DNA from: Dichetophora obliterata
Lineage: Eukaryota; Arthropoda; Insecta; Diptera; Sciomyzidae
DNA length: 64,000 nucleotides
Reading direction: 5' to 3'
Assembly: GCA_963920525.1 (NCBI GenBank)
Contig: OY986437.1
Coordinates: forward strand, 92,714,213-92,778,212
The translations under genes were made by a program, and so were the position numbers. Under the pieces are notes generated by a model, which had not been told where the DNA came from, did not search any database, and saw nothing but the letters and a program-made list of their open reading frames with translations. Below, one piece after another: positions 11,523 to 20,846 of the stretch. Within the stretch, counting starts at the first letter, position 1, and each line of letters opens with the position of its first letter.

Positions 11523-12229
11523 ATGCTGTCCAAAGAGTTTTCTATAATGTCGGAATTAGCTTACAAGTTTTACACCAACATAATTGGAGAGAAAATTCCT
11601 GAAGATCCTAAATCATTTTTGGACTTTGTAAATGTTAAACGAAAGCCAGGTGGGTACCCTAGGACCATATTAAAAGAAAACGTTAGTTCTTCCAATCTTG
11701 AAGTGATATGTAAACTATATGCAGATCATTTTAAAGTTGTATTTAAATTACACTCCTCCCAACATCACGTTATGTCACCGTCTTCGACTACATCATTCTT
11801 GGTAGAAAATATCCTCCTTAAGTAAGAAAAGATTTCCAAAGCTATAAAAGAACTTGATCCAAATAAATCTCCCGGTCCCTACTTTATACCATGCTTACTG
11901 ATTAAGTGCGTAGACCAACATTTCATCCCCTTATATGCTCGTTTTAATAGATCCTTGCATCCTAGTATTTTTCCCATCTTATTGAAAATCATTCCGTTTT
12001 ACACCTATTTACAAAAATGGTCAGTCAAAAATTATAGGGGTATTTTAATGCTGTCTGTCAATCCTAAACCTTTTGAGAAATAGCTTACATATCTAGTTAA
12101 TCACTTACTTAATGAAATGCAACATGAATTGCGTAACGGGCATTCAAAGAATACAAATTTCACAATCTTAGTATCTGATGTCCTTACTGAAATGGAAAAT
12201 GGACATCAAGCATTTGGGACCTTGCTCAA
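11523..12229 (+). pseudogene. Reverse transcriptase relic, N-terminal half of the domain
   Basis: The frame 11523-11825 matches the linker between endonuclease and RT in insect Jockey/CR1 elements (DPKSFLDFVNVKRK, LYADHFKVVF). After a TAA at 11823 the same frame continues with ISKAIKELDPNKSPGP (RT block with DPNKSPGPD-type motif), NYRGILMLSVNPKPFEK and a TAG for Gln. It then runs to LTEMENGHQAFGTLLN, where the inserted element begins. At least three stops; not functional. Confidence 0.75.
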
Positions 12230-15200
12230 TAGACCTGACGCAGAGTTGTATGAAAAATTTTTTTCAAATTTTTATTATGGGTAGCAGTAAAAATATGAGG
12301 TTTGGTGTTTAAATTAATGACATAAATTTTCAAATCGATCAAAGTGTGCCAAGCCATGCCAAAATAAACTCAAAGTTTCAAATATTGAACAAAGGAGACC
12401 AACATTTTTTGCTCAAATGACAGTGCTCGGTTTTGTGCATGGTTTTGTGTGTCTTTCGATAAATATTTAAAAAGTCAATAACATTTTTATTCTTTAAACA
12501 TCTTTCGATGGATATTGAAAAGTCATCATCCTCAAAATGCCTTCGTTCCTCAGACGAAAATGTGTTTTTAATCGGAAAATGTGATAAAAATATCAGGTGT
12601 AAAATTACCGTAAAAAACAAGTGTTTCAGTTCTTTTTTTATAATGTGCGTTGCGAAAAGAAAACAATAAATGAAAGTGCTCGGTTAGTGCTCGACGAAAT
12701 TTTACCCTTCTGGGAGAGAGCTCGAGTTGCAACGTCAAGTAAAAGAACATGTTTCGCAAAAGTATTGAAGTTACATGAGGTTTGGAGAACTGCGCAAAAA
12801 GGTTATAACTCTCCATGTCCGAGTCAGCAAAAAATCGTACATGATTTTGAGAGAAATTTAGACTATTTGTTTGATATTGCACACATCAACGCTCTCGACA
12901 TGATGACCATCCCAGAAGATCGAGATTTTTCTCAAAATGCAACGGAAGGGAGTGTGGTCAGCAGGTTGGTGTCGAACAACGAAAGGCATAACGGTTCGAG
13001 TACGAACAGCGACGGAAAGAGAAGTGTCAAGCAAACAAAACTTAAGGTATTTATTTGACTAAAAATGTTCAATTTATTTGCAACATAAGATTTTCGAAAA
13101 ACATTGAATTTGATGACAGCGATAAAAATAGCGACACAGTAGGAGATGAAGTGACCCTTCCGACGGATGCAATTTGAGGCGGAAGTTCTGGAGGTTGTTC
13201 AAATCATTTTATAGATGATAGAGTGCTCGAGTGTATGGATGCCGGCAATATGTCAACTCCAAACTCGCTATGCACTTCCTCAGTGCAACTGCCAAAGCAT
13301 TAGGTCATGATGTTCGAGAACTTGTCCTCAATTGCACAAGTCTGTAAAAGCATCGGAATGAATATCGACGGCGTTAAGTTCAAAAAATTTTAGACTATTT
13401 CAACGTAAATTAGTTGTTAGTTTTGCTATATTGTTATTGTAAAAAGATAAATTTTTAAAAGATACCTCAAACATTTATTCTGAATTGGGATGGAAAACTA
13501 CTTCCTGCAATATCTGGTAAAGATAAGATTGAACGTTTGGCTCTTGTCCTCACATCAGATAAAGTAGAAAAATTAATTGCGATTCCCATAGTGGAAAATG
13601 GATCTGGTGAAGCAATCGCCTAAACTATTTACTATTTCCTACAAAAAATTAACTTGGTCAATTTGCCACGAATACTGGTCCTCATAATGGCGATGGGATT
13701 TTGCTGGAGCAGAAATTCCAACGCAACCTTTTGTGATTACCATGTTGTCACTGAATTAATATTAAAGGTTGAGTTTGAAATTCTTTTGGGAGTGGAATTC
13801 TTTTAAAGTACTATGACAGTGTGTAAAAAATCAATATTTTTTCGTTAGAATATGGTCTTTAAGGTCTTAAGAATACGTATACAAAATTTTAGAAAAAAAC
13901 ATCAAATAGAACAAAAAGTTATAACATATATTATATTCGTATGTCGCGTGATATTCAAGAACCTTTAAATCTTTAATCGCATTTTTCTCGAAACAAGTTT
14001 TTTCATATCGGCTTCTAAGATATCTGGAGTTCTATTTGATCGATTGCGATGAATCTTGGTTCATTGTGATTCTTATAGACTCTGCTAATGATATTTTTTG
14101 TATGGCTGAAAGTATCGACAAAAAAGGGGATTTTTTAAAATTTTTTTTTTTTCAACGGCTGCCATTTTTTTATTTTATTTGCTCAGGTTGAGTGCTCAAC
14201 TACAACCCTTAACTCAAAAATACGTTTTGTTTTTTGCTTTCAGGCGCTTTGTAAATGCTATAGACGAGAAGCCAATTGCAACAATTTTTTAAACACGCTA
14301 ACTTCAACGCCTTGTAGAAAATAAACAACATCTATAAAGACGAAAAAATTTTTTATTTCCTCATGAATAAGTCTTCATTATTTAAAAAATTTGAATCATT
14401 AAAATTAATAATACTAGGCAAAAAAATTAATAAAAAAGGTACTTTTTTTATTGGTACACATTGTAATAGCACCTTAAAACAAATGATTTTAGCGCTGAGA
14501 TAGAAGATACAAATATATCTAGCAATATTTGTGTCTAAGAATGCGAGGGTGTCAAAAAGGTCTGTCTCGAATATTTGGATAAAGAGCACATTCGACACTA
14601 TCACAGAGAACTTTTGCACCTTTCAATGATTTTTCTTGGTGGTAGCGATCGAAATTTTTCATCATTTCGGTCATCAGGCGCAACATCGCATAAAAGCTTC
14701 AAGTCAAAAGCCATATACTTCCTTAAAATGCACCTTTTTCACTCACAATTTCCAATGACTTCAAACCAATTGAATGGCTTTCGTAGTATCTGCTTTTTTT
14801 GGTACGGCTTCACCTTCTATACTGGTTTAGATCTGTCAATGAAGTTTAAGCGCCAGATCAAGATTTGCAATTGATCAAAGACATTATTGGGTACAACGAT
14901 TCAAAAATATCATAGCACTATCAGCAAAAATATGAACTCACTTATCAGACGAAGCTGTTGGACTCGCTTTTTTTGATCCGAATGTTAATTTTAATGTAAA
15001 CCGAAAAATAGTTTTGGCGCTTCGCTTCGACTCAGATAACGGCAACCATATGGATGATGAAGAAAATGCCACCACATCTAAACAAGTTTATACCAATAAA
15101 CAGGAATATGCCTTCAAGGATTCAAATAATTTTGCTACTTCGAAAACTAAAATTTTGTTCCTTATTTATTTTAAACTTAATAGTTTTTATAAATATATAA

Positions 15201-15571
15201 AAAGGTTTTTATTATATAATTAGCATTAAAAATAAAAATTTTTCTTTATAATATTCATATTTTTTTGAGTTAATATTATTTGTTTTCTTGTTATTTTATA
15301 TCCGAATTTGAACCGATTTTTTTGATAAAGTTGTTAGCTATTTTAGAAAGCTCAACTCATTTTTTATGCAAACAAGTGAATATACACTGGTAAAATGCAC
15401 AAAACAAAAAACCAATTTTTTTTCAAGTTTTTCTATATATCTAAATTCTACCTAATTTTGACACACTCCGATTGACCGGAGAATTACAGACGTTGATATT
15501 GGCATCTAATGGTATACTGTATACACTACCCGCAATCAAAATTCAGAAAAAAAATTTTTGCGCCAGGTCTA
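12230..15571 (+). mobile_element. 3.3-kb DNA transposon with 8-bp target duplication and hAT-like transposase relic
   Basis: Terminal inverted repeats TAGACCTGRCGCA sit at 12230-12242 and 15559-15571, flanked on both sides by TTGCTCAA (12222-12229 and 15572-15579). This 8-bp duplication fits the hAT nTnnnnAn preference. Removing the element restores the host retrotransposon's reading frame. The length and the long decayed coding region inside suggest a derivative of an autonomous element rather than a MITE. The terminal TAGAC is close to, but not the same as, the usual hAT YARNG. Confidence 0.85.
12621..15223 (+). pseudogene. Decayed transposase of an uncharacterised multicopy insect family (hAT-like features)
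   Basis: Pieces in order: 12621-13058 (LVLDEILPFWERARV, KIVHDFERNLDYLFDIAHIN, MMTIPEDRDF); about 13260-13390 (LSATAKALGHDVRELVLNC, KHRNEYRRR); 13466-13810 (ILNWDGKLLPAISGKDKIER, ENGSGEAIA, then a degenerate NTG...GILLEQKF and CDYHVVTELILKVEFE); 14575-14830 (MIFLGGSDRNF, KSKAIYFLKMHLFHSQFPMT); and 14940-15223 (YLSDEAVGLAFFDPNVNF, NRKIVLALRF). The order matches a family I know from many insect genomes as unnamed proteins. The DGKLLP and C-x2-H blocks resemble the first Asp region and the C/H motif of hAT transposases; that comparison is my inference. Stops and frameshifts throughout; about 13830-14140 and 14160-14350 look like introns or decay. Confidence 0.7.
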
Positions 15572-15579
15572 TTGCTCAA

Positions 15580-16130
15580 TGGGATTAAATCCTACCTGTC
15601 CGAATGGTTCGAACATGCTTAGTTCAAGGGTATCTTGTCTAAGAAAATCCTAGTGTCATCAAGGTAGTCAGCTTGGCCCACTTCTTTGCAATATCTTCAT
15701 CTCTGACCGATCGGTAGAATTGGGGACATTCCGCAACTTATGTATGTAGATGACCTAAAGATGTACTATGTTGTTAAGTCGGAAGAATATGCATAATTTG
15801 GAATCCAGCTATTGAGACACACAGTGAAAGATTTGAATAAATCCAGAAGCAATTCTTGCTTTTTTCGCTGAGTGACCGTATGAACAAAGACTTGGCCTTT
15901 TTGAACTGATGCCTCTATCTTCATCAAAAATAACGTTACTGAGTTCATTTTTAACATTTGATGTACTTACTGGTGCTATCGACATCGAATATATTAGCAA
16001 CAAGTTAACATTTAACGACTCAGTAAGACGAACCAGGCATACACTTCTCTTAAATGAATGAACAGCGACTGTTACTCACCTTCCATGTCCAAACACACGT
16101 TTAAAAGTAATCTTTCCAATTTCCTTCTTT
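15580..16130 (+). pseudogene. Reverse transcriptase relic, C-terminal half
   Basis: Directly after the inserted element the sequence reads GIKSYLSEWFEHA, then, across frameshifts, VSQLGPLLCNIFI (the PQGS-LGPLLF block) and, near 15740, the YVDDLK equivalent of the YADD active site. Near 15960-16060, SNKLTFNDSVRRTRHTLLLN corresponds to the conserved region near the C-terminus of these proteins. Many stops. It belongs with 11523-12229 to one ancient copy. Confidence 0.65.
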
Positions 16131-17557
16131 GATCTCTCTCCCATTCTCATCAAATGTTTTTCTTAAATTTATTTTGTATCGTATTTTTGAGTTGCGTAAA
16201 ATTTTAAGTCCCTCTTTTTGTTGTTCTTATATTCTTTTCGAAATGGTTTTTAAAATTATGTCAATTTTGTGGGCATATTCGAACAAATTAAAAACCAGGA
16301 AAGCGGAGAGAAAGGAAAAAAATGAGCAAAAAAAAACTGCTAACTTAAACCCTGTTTAAAAAATATTAACTAAGCAATCCTGTTAGAATTAGAAAATTGC
16401 TAATAACAAATAAATAAACTTTAAAAACACATCAATTAACTACAAAAAGTTGTAAAAGGTGTTTTTTATAGAGTGTTACAATTTTAGTTGGGATCACTAC
16501 TTTATTTCACCACCCATTTAACAGTTAATAGTTGCATTTTGTTTAGTTTGCTTTGACATTTTATTATGAATCAACTTACACCAGAGCAACGCATGCAAAT
16601 TGTGGAAATTTTTAATCAAAATAATGGTTCTGTTCGTCAAACTTATCGTGCACTTCGTCCATTTTATGGCGTACATAATCGTCCCTCAGAGCTGCTAATT
16701 CGAAGAACAATAGATCGTTTTCAATATTGTCAATATTTTTTAAGATCGAAGAACAATAGATCATTTACTGTTACTGATAACGTGCATCCCGTGAGACTCC
16801 AAACAGTGCGCACTGAAGAATCTGTGGCCGCTGTACAGGATAGCATTGAAGATGATCCTAATCAATCAATTCGTCGCCACTCTCAACAACTGGGGTTGTG
16901 TCCTTCCGCTTTATGGAAGATTTTACGAAAAGATCTTGGCTTAAAACATTTCAAGATTTAACTTGTGCAGGAATTAAGGCCAAACGACCATCGTATGCGC
17001 CGCCAATTTGGCGAATGGGCTGAAACACAAATTGATATTGATTTTGAATTTCCATGGAAAATGTTATTTTCCGATAAAGCCCATTTTTGGTTGAATGGGT
17101 ACGTAAATAAACAGAATTGTCGTATTTAGAGTGAAGAGGATCCACAAGCTTTTGTCGAAACACCATTACATCTACAGAAAATTACTGTTTGGTGCACTTT
17201 ATGGGCTGGCGGAGTCATTGGCCCATATGTCTTCTAAAACGCTGATGGTCAGAATGTTACTGTCAATGGTGAACATGATTCGAAGTTTTTTCGTACCTCA
17301 ATTAGCTGGCATTAATCTTGCTGATATGTGGTTCCAACAGGACGGAGCCACATGCAACACAGCGGGCGCTACAATTGATTTACTCAAGGAAACTTTTGAC
17401 GAAAAAATAATTTCACGAAATGGCCCAATTAATTGGCCCCCAAGATCGTGTGATTGAACCCCATTGGATTATTTTCTTTGAGGTTGTGTAAAGGCACTTG
17501 TCTACGTCGATAAACCACAAACAATTGAACACCTGGAAATCAACATTCGAAGAGTTA

Positions 17558-18532
17558 GGTGTCGTCCATAAACTACGTTACTGATTTTCCGGTTTTTTTT
17601 ACCCCCTCCTCCCCCTGCGTTACTTTTCGTAGTGCTTTTCAAAACCCCTCCCCCCCTCCATAAAGTAACGTGACATATGAAATTAATTCATTCGAATGAT
17701 TATATATTTTGACTAGCTCTAACAATTTTCACTAGTACTAGTGACTAGTATGACTAGATACATTAAAGGAACAATTGGAAAAAAATCAATAATTAATATC
17801 ATCTGTAAAAGCTATTCCATCTGCGATCCAAGATTCGATGCTCTCAATCACTGGGATAGAAGATGCTGGTAGCTTTGTTGAGGATTCTTCAAAATAGAAT
17901 TTTTCATCGGATTCTATGTCGACCCATTCAGGTGAATCCTCATTTCTAACGCAAAGAAATTCACCTGGTCTTTGACAGAGTACCCTTAAAGGCTGCACCC
18001 GAGCTGCACCAAGTTCTGTGTTTTTGTGTAAATGCTTTCTGAAAATTGATTTATTTAAATAGTATTTCTTATTCCGATTTATTGTAAACGATATAATACA
18101 AACTTATGGCAATTCATAGAAGTTTTAAAAACGAAATACAAGCCGCAGGTAGGACACGACCTTGAACTGATTTCTTCTTTCTGAGAAGGACAGTTCATGT
18201 CATACGGTATCTCCTTTGATCAAGAACATTCAGGCCTTAACGTCAATGCCTGTCGCAAAAGCAAAGACCCAAATTTGTGTCGAGGGAAAAGGTGGTGGAA
18301 GAAATCGTTGAAACAAAAGTTAACTATCAATTTAGACGATCAAACATAAACAGGTAAGGTTAAAAATTTTTGAAATGATTGTATTATTAATTATAGGTTT
18401 TTCGTCGATGTTTTTAATTTTTGGTAACGTTACAATATCTAAACACCTCCCCCCCCCTACCGTTACTTATCGTAGTGCATTTAAAAACCCCTCCCCACCC
18501 CTAAATTGGTAACGTAGTTTATGGACGACCCC
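17558..18532. mobile_element. 975-bp PIF/Harbinger-type element nested in DD41D copy 2
   Basis: Both ends read GGKGTCGTCCATAAACTACG in inverted orientation (24 bp, one mismatch), and TTA flanks the element on both sides (17555-17557 and 18533-18535). A 3-bp TTA/TWA duplication is the mark of PIF/Harbinger elements. The host transposase codons there (gTTAtc, Val-Ile) contain one TTA, which explains the duplication. Subterminal C-rich tracts (CCCCTCC-type, at 17610-17660 and 18445-18500) are inverted too. Confidence 0.85.
17786..18330 (-). pseudogene. C2H2 zinc-finger gene fragment carried by the Harbinger-type element
   Basis: Read on the minus strand, a piece near 18100-18330 gives KFGSLLLRQALTLRPECS, a TGA, and SKEIPYDMNCPSQ, then SCPTCGLYFVFKTSMNCHK. 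After an AT-rich gap that looks like an intron with acceptor TTTTCAG (near 18045), the frame at 17786-18042 reads KHLHKNTELGAARVQPLRVL, then CQRPGEFLCVRNEDSPEWVD and an acidic tail. Across the junction the spacing C-x2-C-x12-H-x4-H forms a classical C2H2 zinc finger. It may be the 3' end of the element's own gene or a captured host gene; I cannot tell which. Confidence 0.5.
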
Positions 18533-18759
18533 TTATCGGCCAGATACGGTCGCAAATGCTGCAAAGATTATGTGAAAATTAGTGTTCCAGATTGCGCCTT
18601 GTACGCACCAGCTGTGGCAGCTACATGGCCAAAATCATATTTAAGCGTTAATGTCATAAAATTTTCTATCCAATAAAGCTCGTTTATTTGATATTTAAAT
18701 ATGTTATTATGTTTTATTATGATTTAGACTTGTATCACTCTATAAAAAACACCCTTTAG

Positions 18760-20686
18760 TTGTAGTCTGCCAAATTAAGAACATCCTACACAAAAGTTTC
18801 ACTTGATTTCTCCGATATTTCATTCTGTGGTAATTTTCAGAAAAGACCAATAATTTGGTCTAAGTGGGCCGGTTGAAAAGACCTGCCGCCAACTTAACCA
18901 AACATAACCTAACCTAACCTAACCTACAGTTTCATTCACTTCAAATTTATCCTACTAAGGCTAGGAAACTACACTCTTTAAAGTGTCCACAAAATCGGTA
19001 CACGGGATTGAGTACCGGGCCAAGAGGTGTTAAAGTCATATAAACTTATCCTTAATTGGAGTTGATGGGCAATAAATATCGGATCACAAAGCAATTTCTG
19101 CAAGGTTTGTTCTTTTTAGAACTGATGTGGAGGTGTGGGATTAAATCGTAATATGCAAAAATGTATATTTTTTATGAAATTATAAAAAATACTGATATGC
19201 TAAAATTTTACCTCGTACGCGCTTCTGTCTGCTTTGAGCCATTGAAATAAAAAGCAACTTTTTAAATTTGACATTTAAAGATTTTATTTATATTATTTTA
19301 AACTTTTTTCAATGAAATTTCATATTTTTATTCTTTGATTCTACGTTCACAAATTTATGCAGTGTTTATTTTTACATTATGGAATACTATGTAAATTTAT
19401 TTATTTATGAGACTTAACAGTAAGGAAAAAAAATAAAAATACAGTTTAAGGTTTAATACTAAATTTTCATTTATTGTAAGTGCTATTATAATAATACGTT
19501 TATTTGTTTTATTAATTGATTTATGACTATTTTATAAAATTAGTTTTAGCAATAATGAACATTTTATTAGATATATTAATAATATATCTAAATTTTCATT
19601 TGAAAACTTTTTCATTTTAATTGGAATAGTTTTTGATTTGATATATTTTTTCAAATAAATTAACTAACTTATTTGATGGTATTTTATACCAGAAACAATG
19701 GAACAGGAATAAAAGAAAATTAAAATGATAGCTAAAAGAATTTGTAACAAAAATTAAATTTTTGAATTCCACAAAGATATGTTTTTTCTTCTTCCAAAAA
19801 GAGTGTCATAATTAAGACTTAAAAGAAAATAAGGCAAATTTCAAAGTCTTAAAACTATTTTAATGTAATTATAAATTTTTACACTGTTTGTTTTTTATTT
19901 ATTGAATCGTATAATTATGTAATTGTATTGCTTTTCTCTTATTTTATTATATCTTACTAGTTAACTTTTAGGCTTCAATTCAATTCAAATAAATAAATAA
20001 ATACAGTTGTTTTTTAGTTATGTCAGAGAATTGCATAGAATTGTCATCTTTGGCTTTCATGGGCTTGCTTATTTCTTAGTAATTTATTTATTTATCTCAT
20101 ATAACTCAATAATATATAACAGAGAGTAAAAAGTAAATAGTTACGAGTAACATTTTAGGCTAATATTTAATACTTCATAAGATAAAATAATATAAAACCA
20201 TAAATTAAATAAAGAATATTTTGCATTTATATGCAGCAACTGGGTGTGTTTGAAGGTTTTTTTTTTTAAAATTATCTAAAAGTAACTTAAAATAGTAAAT
20301 AGCCCAATAAAAACTGTCATTTATGAGTTCTTTAAAAAAAACTTTTTGGGCAAATAAATAAAAAAACCTTACCTAATAGATATAATCTAAGCTACAAAAA
20401 ACTAATTTTAAAATAAATTTTGGCTGGATTTTCGCTGTTTATGCAATTTGTTTTGAATTTATGTGCTAGATTTTTAGTACATTTTTTTTTTATATAATAA
20501 TAAATTGATGCTTGTATCTATTTTTTATTTATAAATATAGTTACATGCTTATGTTAACTTCTAAGGCTTAGATATCTATTTAAACGATTTATTTTTTTGA
20601 TATTTTTTATCAATCTACTTATGTTTCTGTGTTTATTAAAATCCTTTTTGTTGAAATGTAATTTTGGCTCGAATCTAACTGTGTCC
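18760..20686 (-). other. dve: Probable dve 3' untranslated region and 3' flank
   Basis: No gene is seen between the dve stop codon and the right end of the DD41D element. The sequence is extremely AT-rich and non-coding on both strands, as expected for a long fly 3' UTR. Several minus-strand AATAAA motifs (TTTATT on the plus strand, for example near 20525) could serve as poly(A) signals; I cannot choose between them. A short run of four AACCT units lies at about 18905-18926. Confidence 0.5.
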
Positions 20687-20846
20687 TCAATCTCGTTCTT
20701 CGTATTTATGCACAAACGAATTGAGCGCCGACATCTGTGAGCACTGCGATGAATCGTATAGCGACATCTTGAGACGCTTGCATTTGGCACGCCGATTTTT
20801 AAACCAGAACTGTACGTTTTTGCTTTCTAGGCGAGGAAATTTTTGT
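20687..20846 (-). CDS. dve: dve last coding exon D: homeodomain 2 recognition helix and C-terminus
   Basis: The acceptor TATTTGTAG|ACAAAAATT is followed by 53 codons and TGA at 20687-20689. The first base completes the Arg codon of PYR left by exon C. The exon reads QKFPRLESKNVQFWFKNRRA, then KCKRLKMS and a short tail ending VHKYEERD. The helix with WFKNRRAKCKR is the DNA-contacting helix of homeodomain 2, so the intron cuts this homeodomain in two between helices 2 and 3. The exon is GC-richer than its surroundings. A longer open frame in another register overlaps it but is only a shadow. Confidence 0.95.

Larger units (their letters stand above)
10900..16430 (+). mobile_element. Decayed Jockey/CR1-type non-LTR retrotransposon, split by the element at 12230-15571
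   Basis: Endonuclease, reverse transcriptase and C-terminal remnants follow in order: about 10900-11300 (end of the endonuclease, with KCLDLIFTNSYDE), 11523-12229 and 15580-16130. The 3' end at about 16350-16430 reads into an AATAAATAAA-type tail. The interruption falls within a Leu-Leu-Asn-Gly codon run that becomes continuous when the insertion and one copy of its target duplication are removed. Confidence 0.75.
16566..18640 (+). pseudogene. Dead DD41D transposase, copy 2
   Basis: The start is preserved: ATG 16566 gives MNQLTPEQRMQIVEIFNQNN. Damage in order: a small insertion near 16720-16760 that duplicates part of RTIDRF; TAA at 16959; TAG at about 17128 and a frameshift near 17133; a deletion near 17270 in the GERYRN region; TGA at 17455 just before the third Asp region; and the 975-bp Harbinger-type insertion. 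The last codons resume at 18536. The second Asp lies in WFQQDGATC at about 17340. Compared with copy 1 the shared parts are nearly identical, while their lesions are different. Confidence 0.85.
16455..18756 (+). mobile_element. DD41D mariner-like element, copy 2, with both ends
   Basis: TA dinucleotides flank the ends (16453-16454 and 18757-18758). The left end reads AAAGGTGTTTTTTATAGAGT and the right end, reverse-complemented, AAGGGTGTTTTTTATAGAGT. The net length without the nested element at 17558-18532 is about 1.3 kb, the usual size of a mariner. This copy supplies the terminal repeats that copy 1 has partly lost. Confidence 0.9.

Noticed and set aside
12378..12882. Minus-strand frames in the 12230-15571 element
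   Set aside because: They lie opposite the recognisable transposase N-terminus and have no matching motifs.
20554..20790. A 78-codon minus-strand frame rich in Arg
   Set aside because: It overlaps dve exon D in another register and runs into the 3' UTR.
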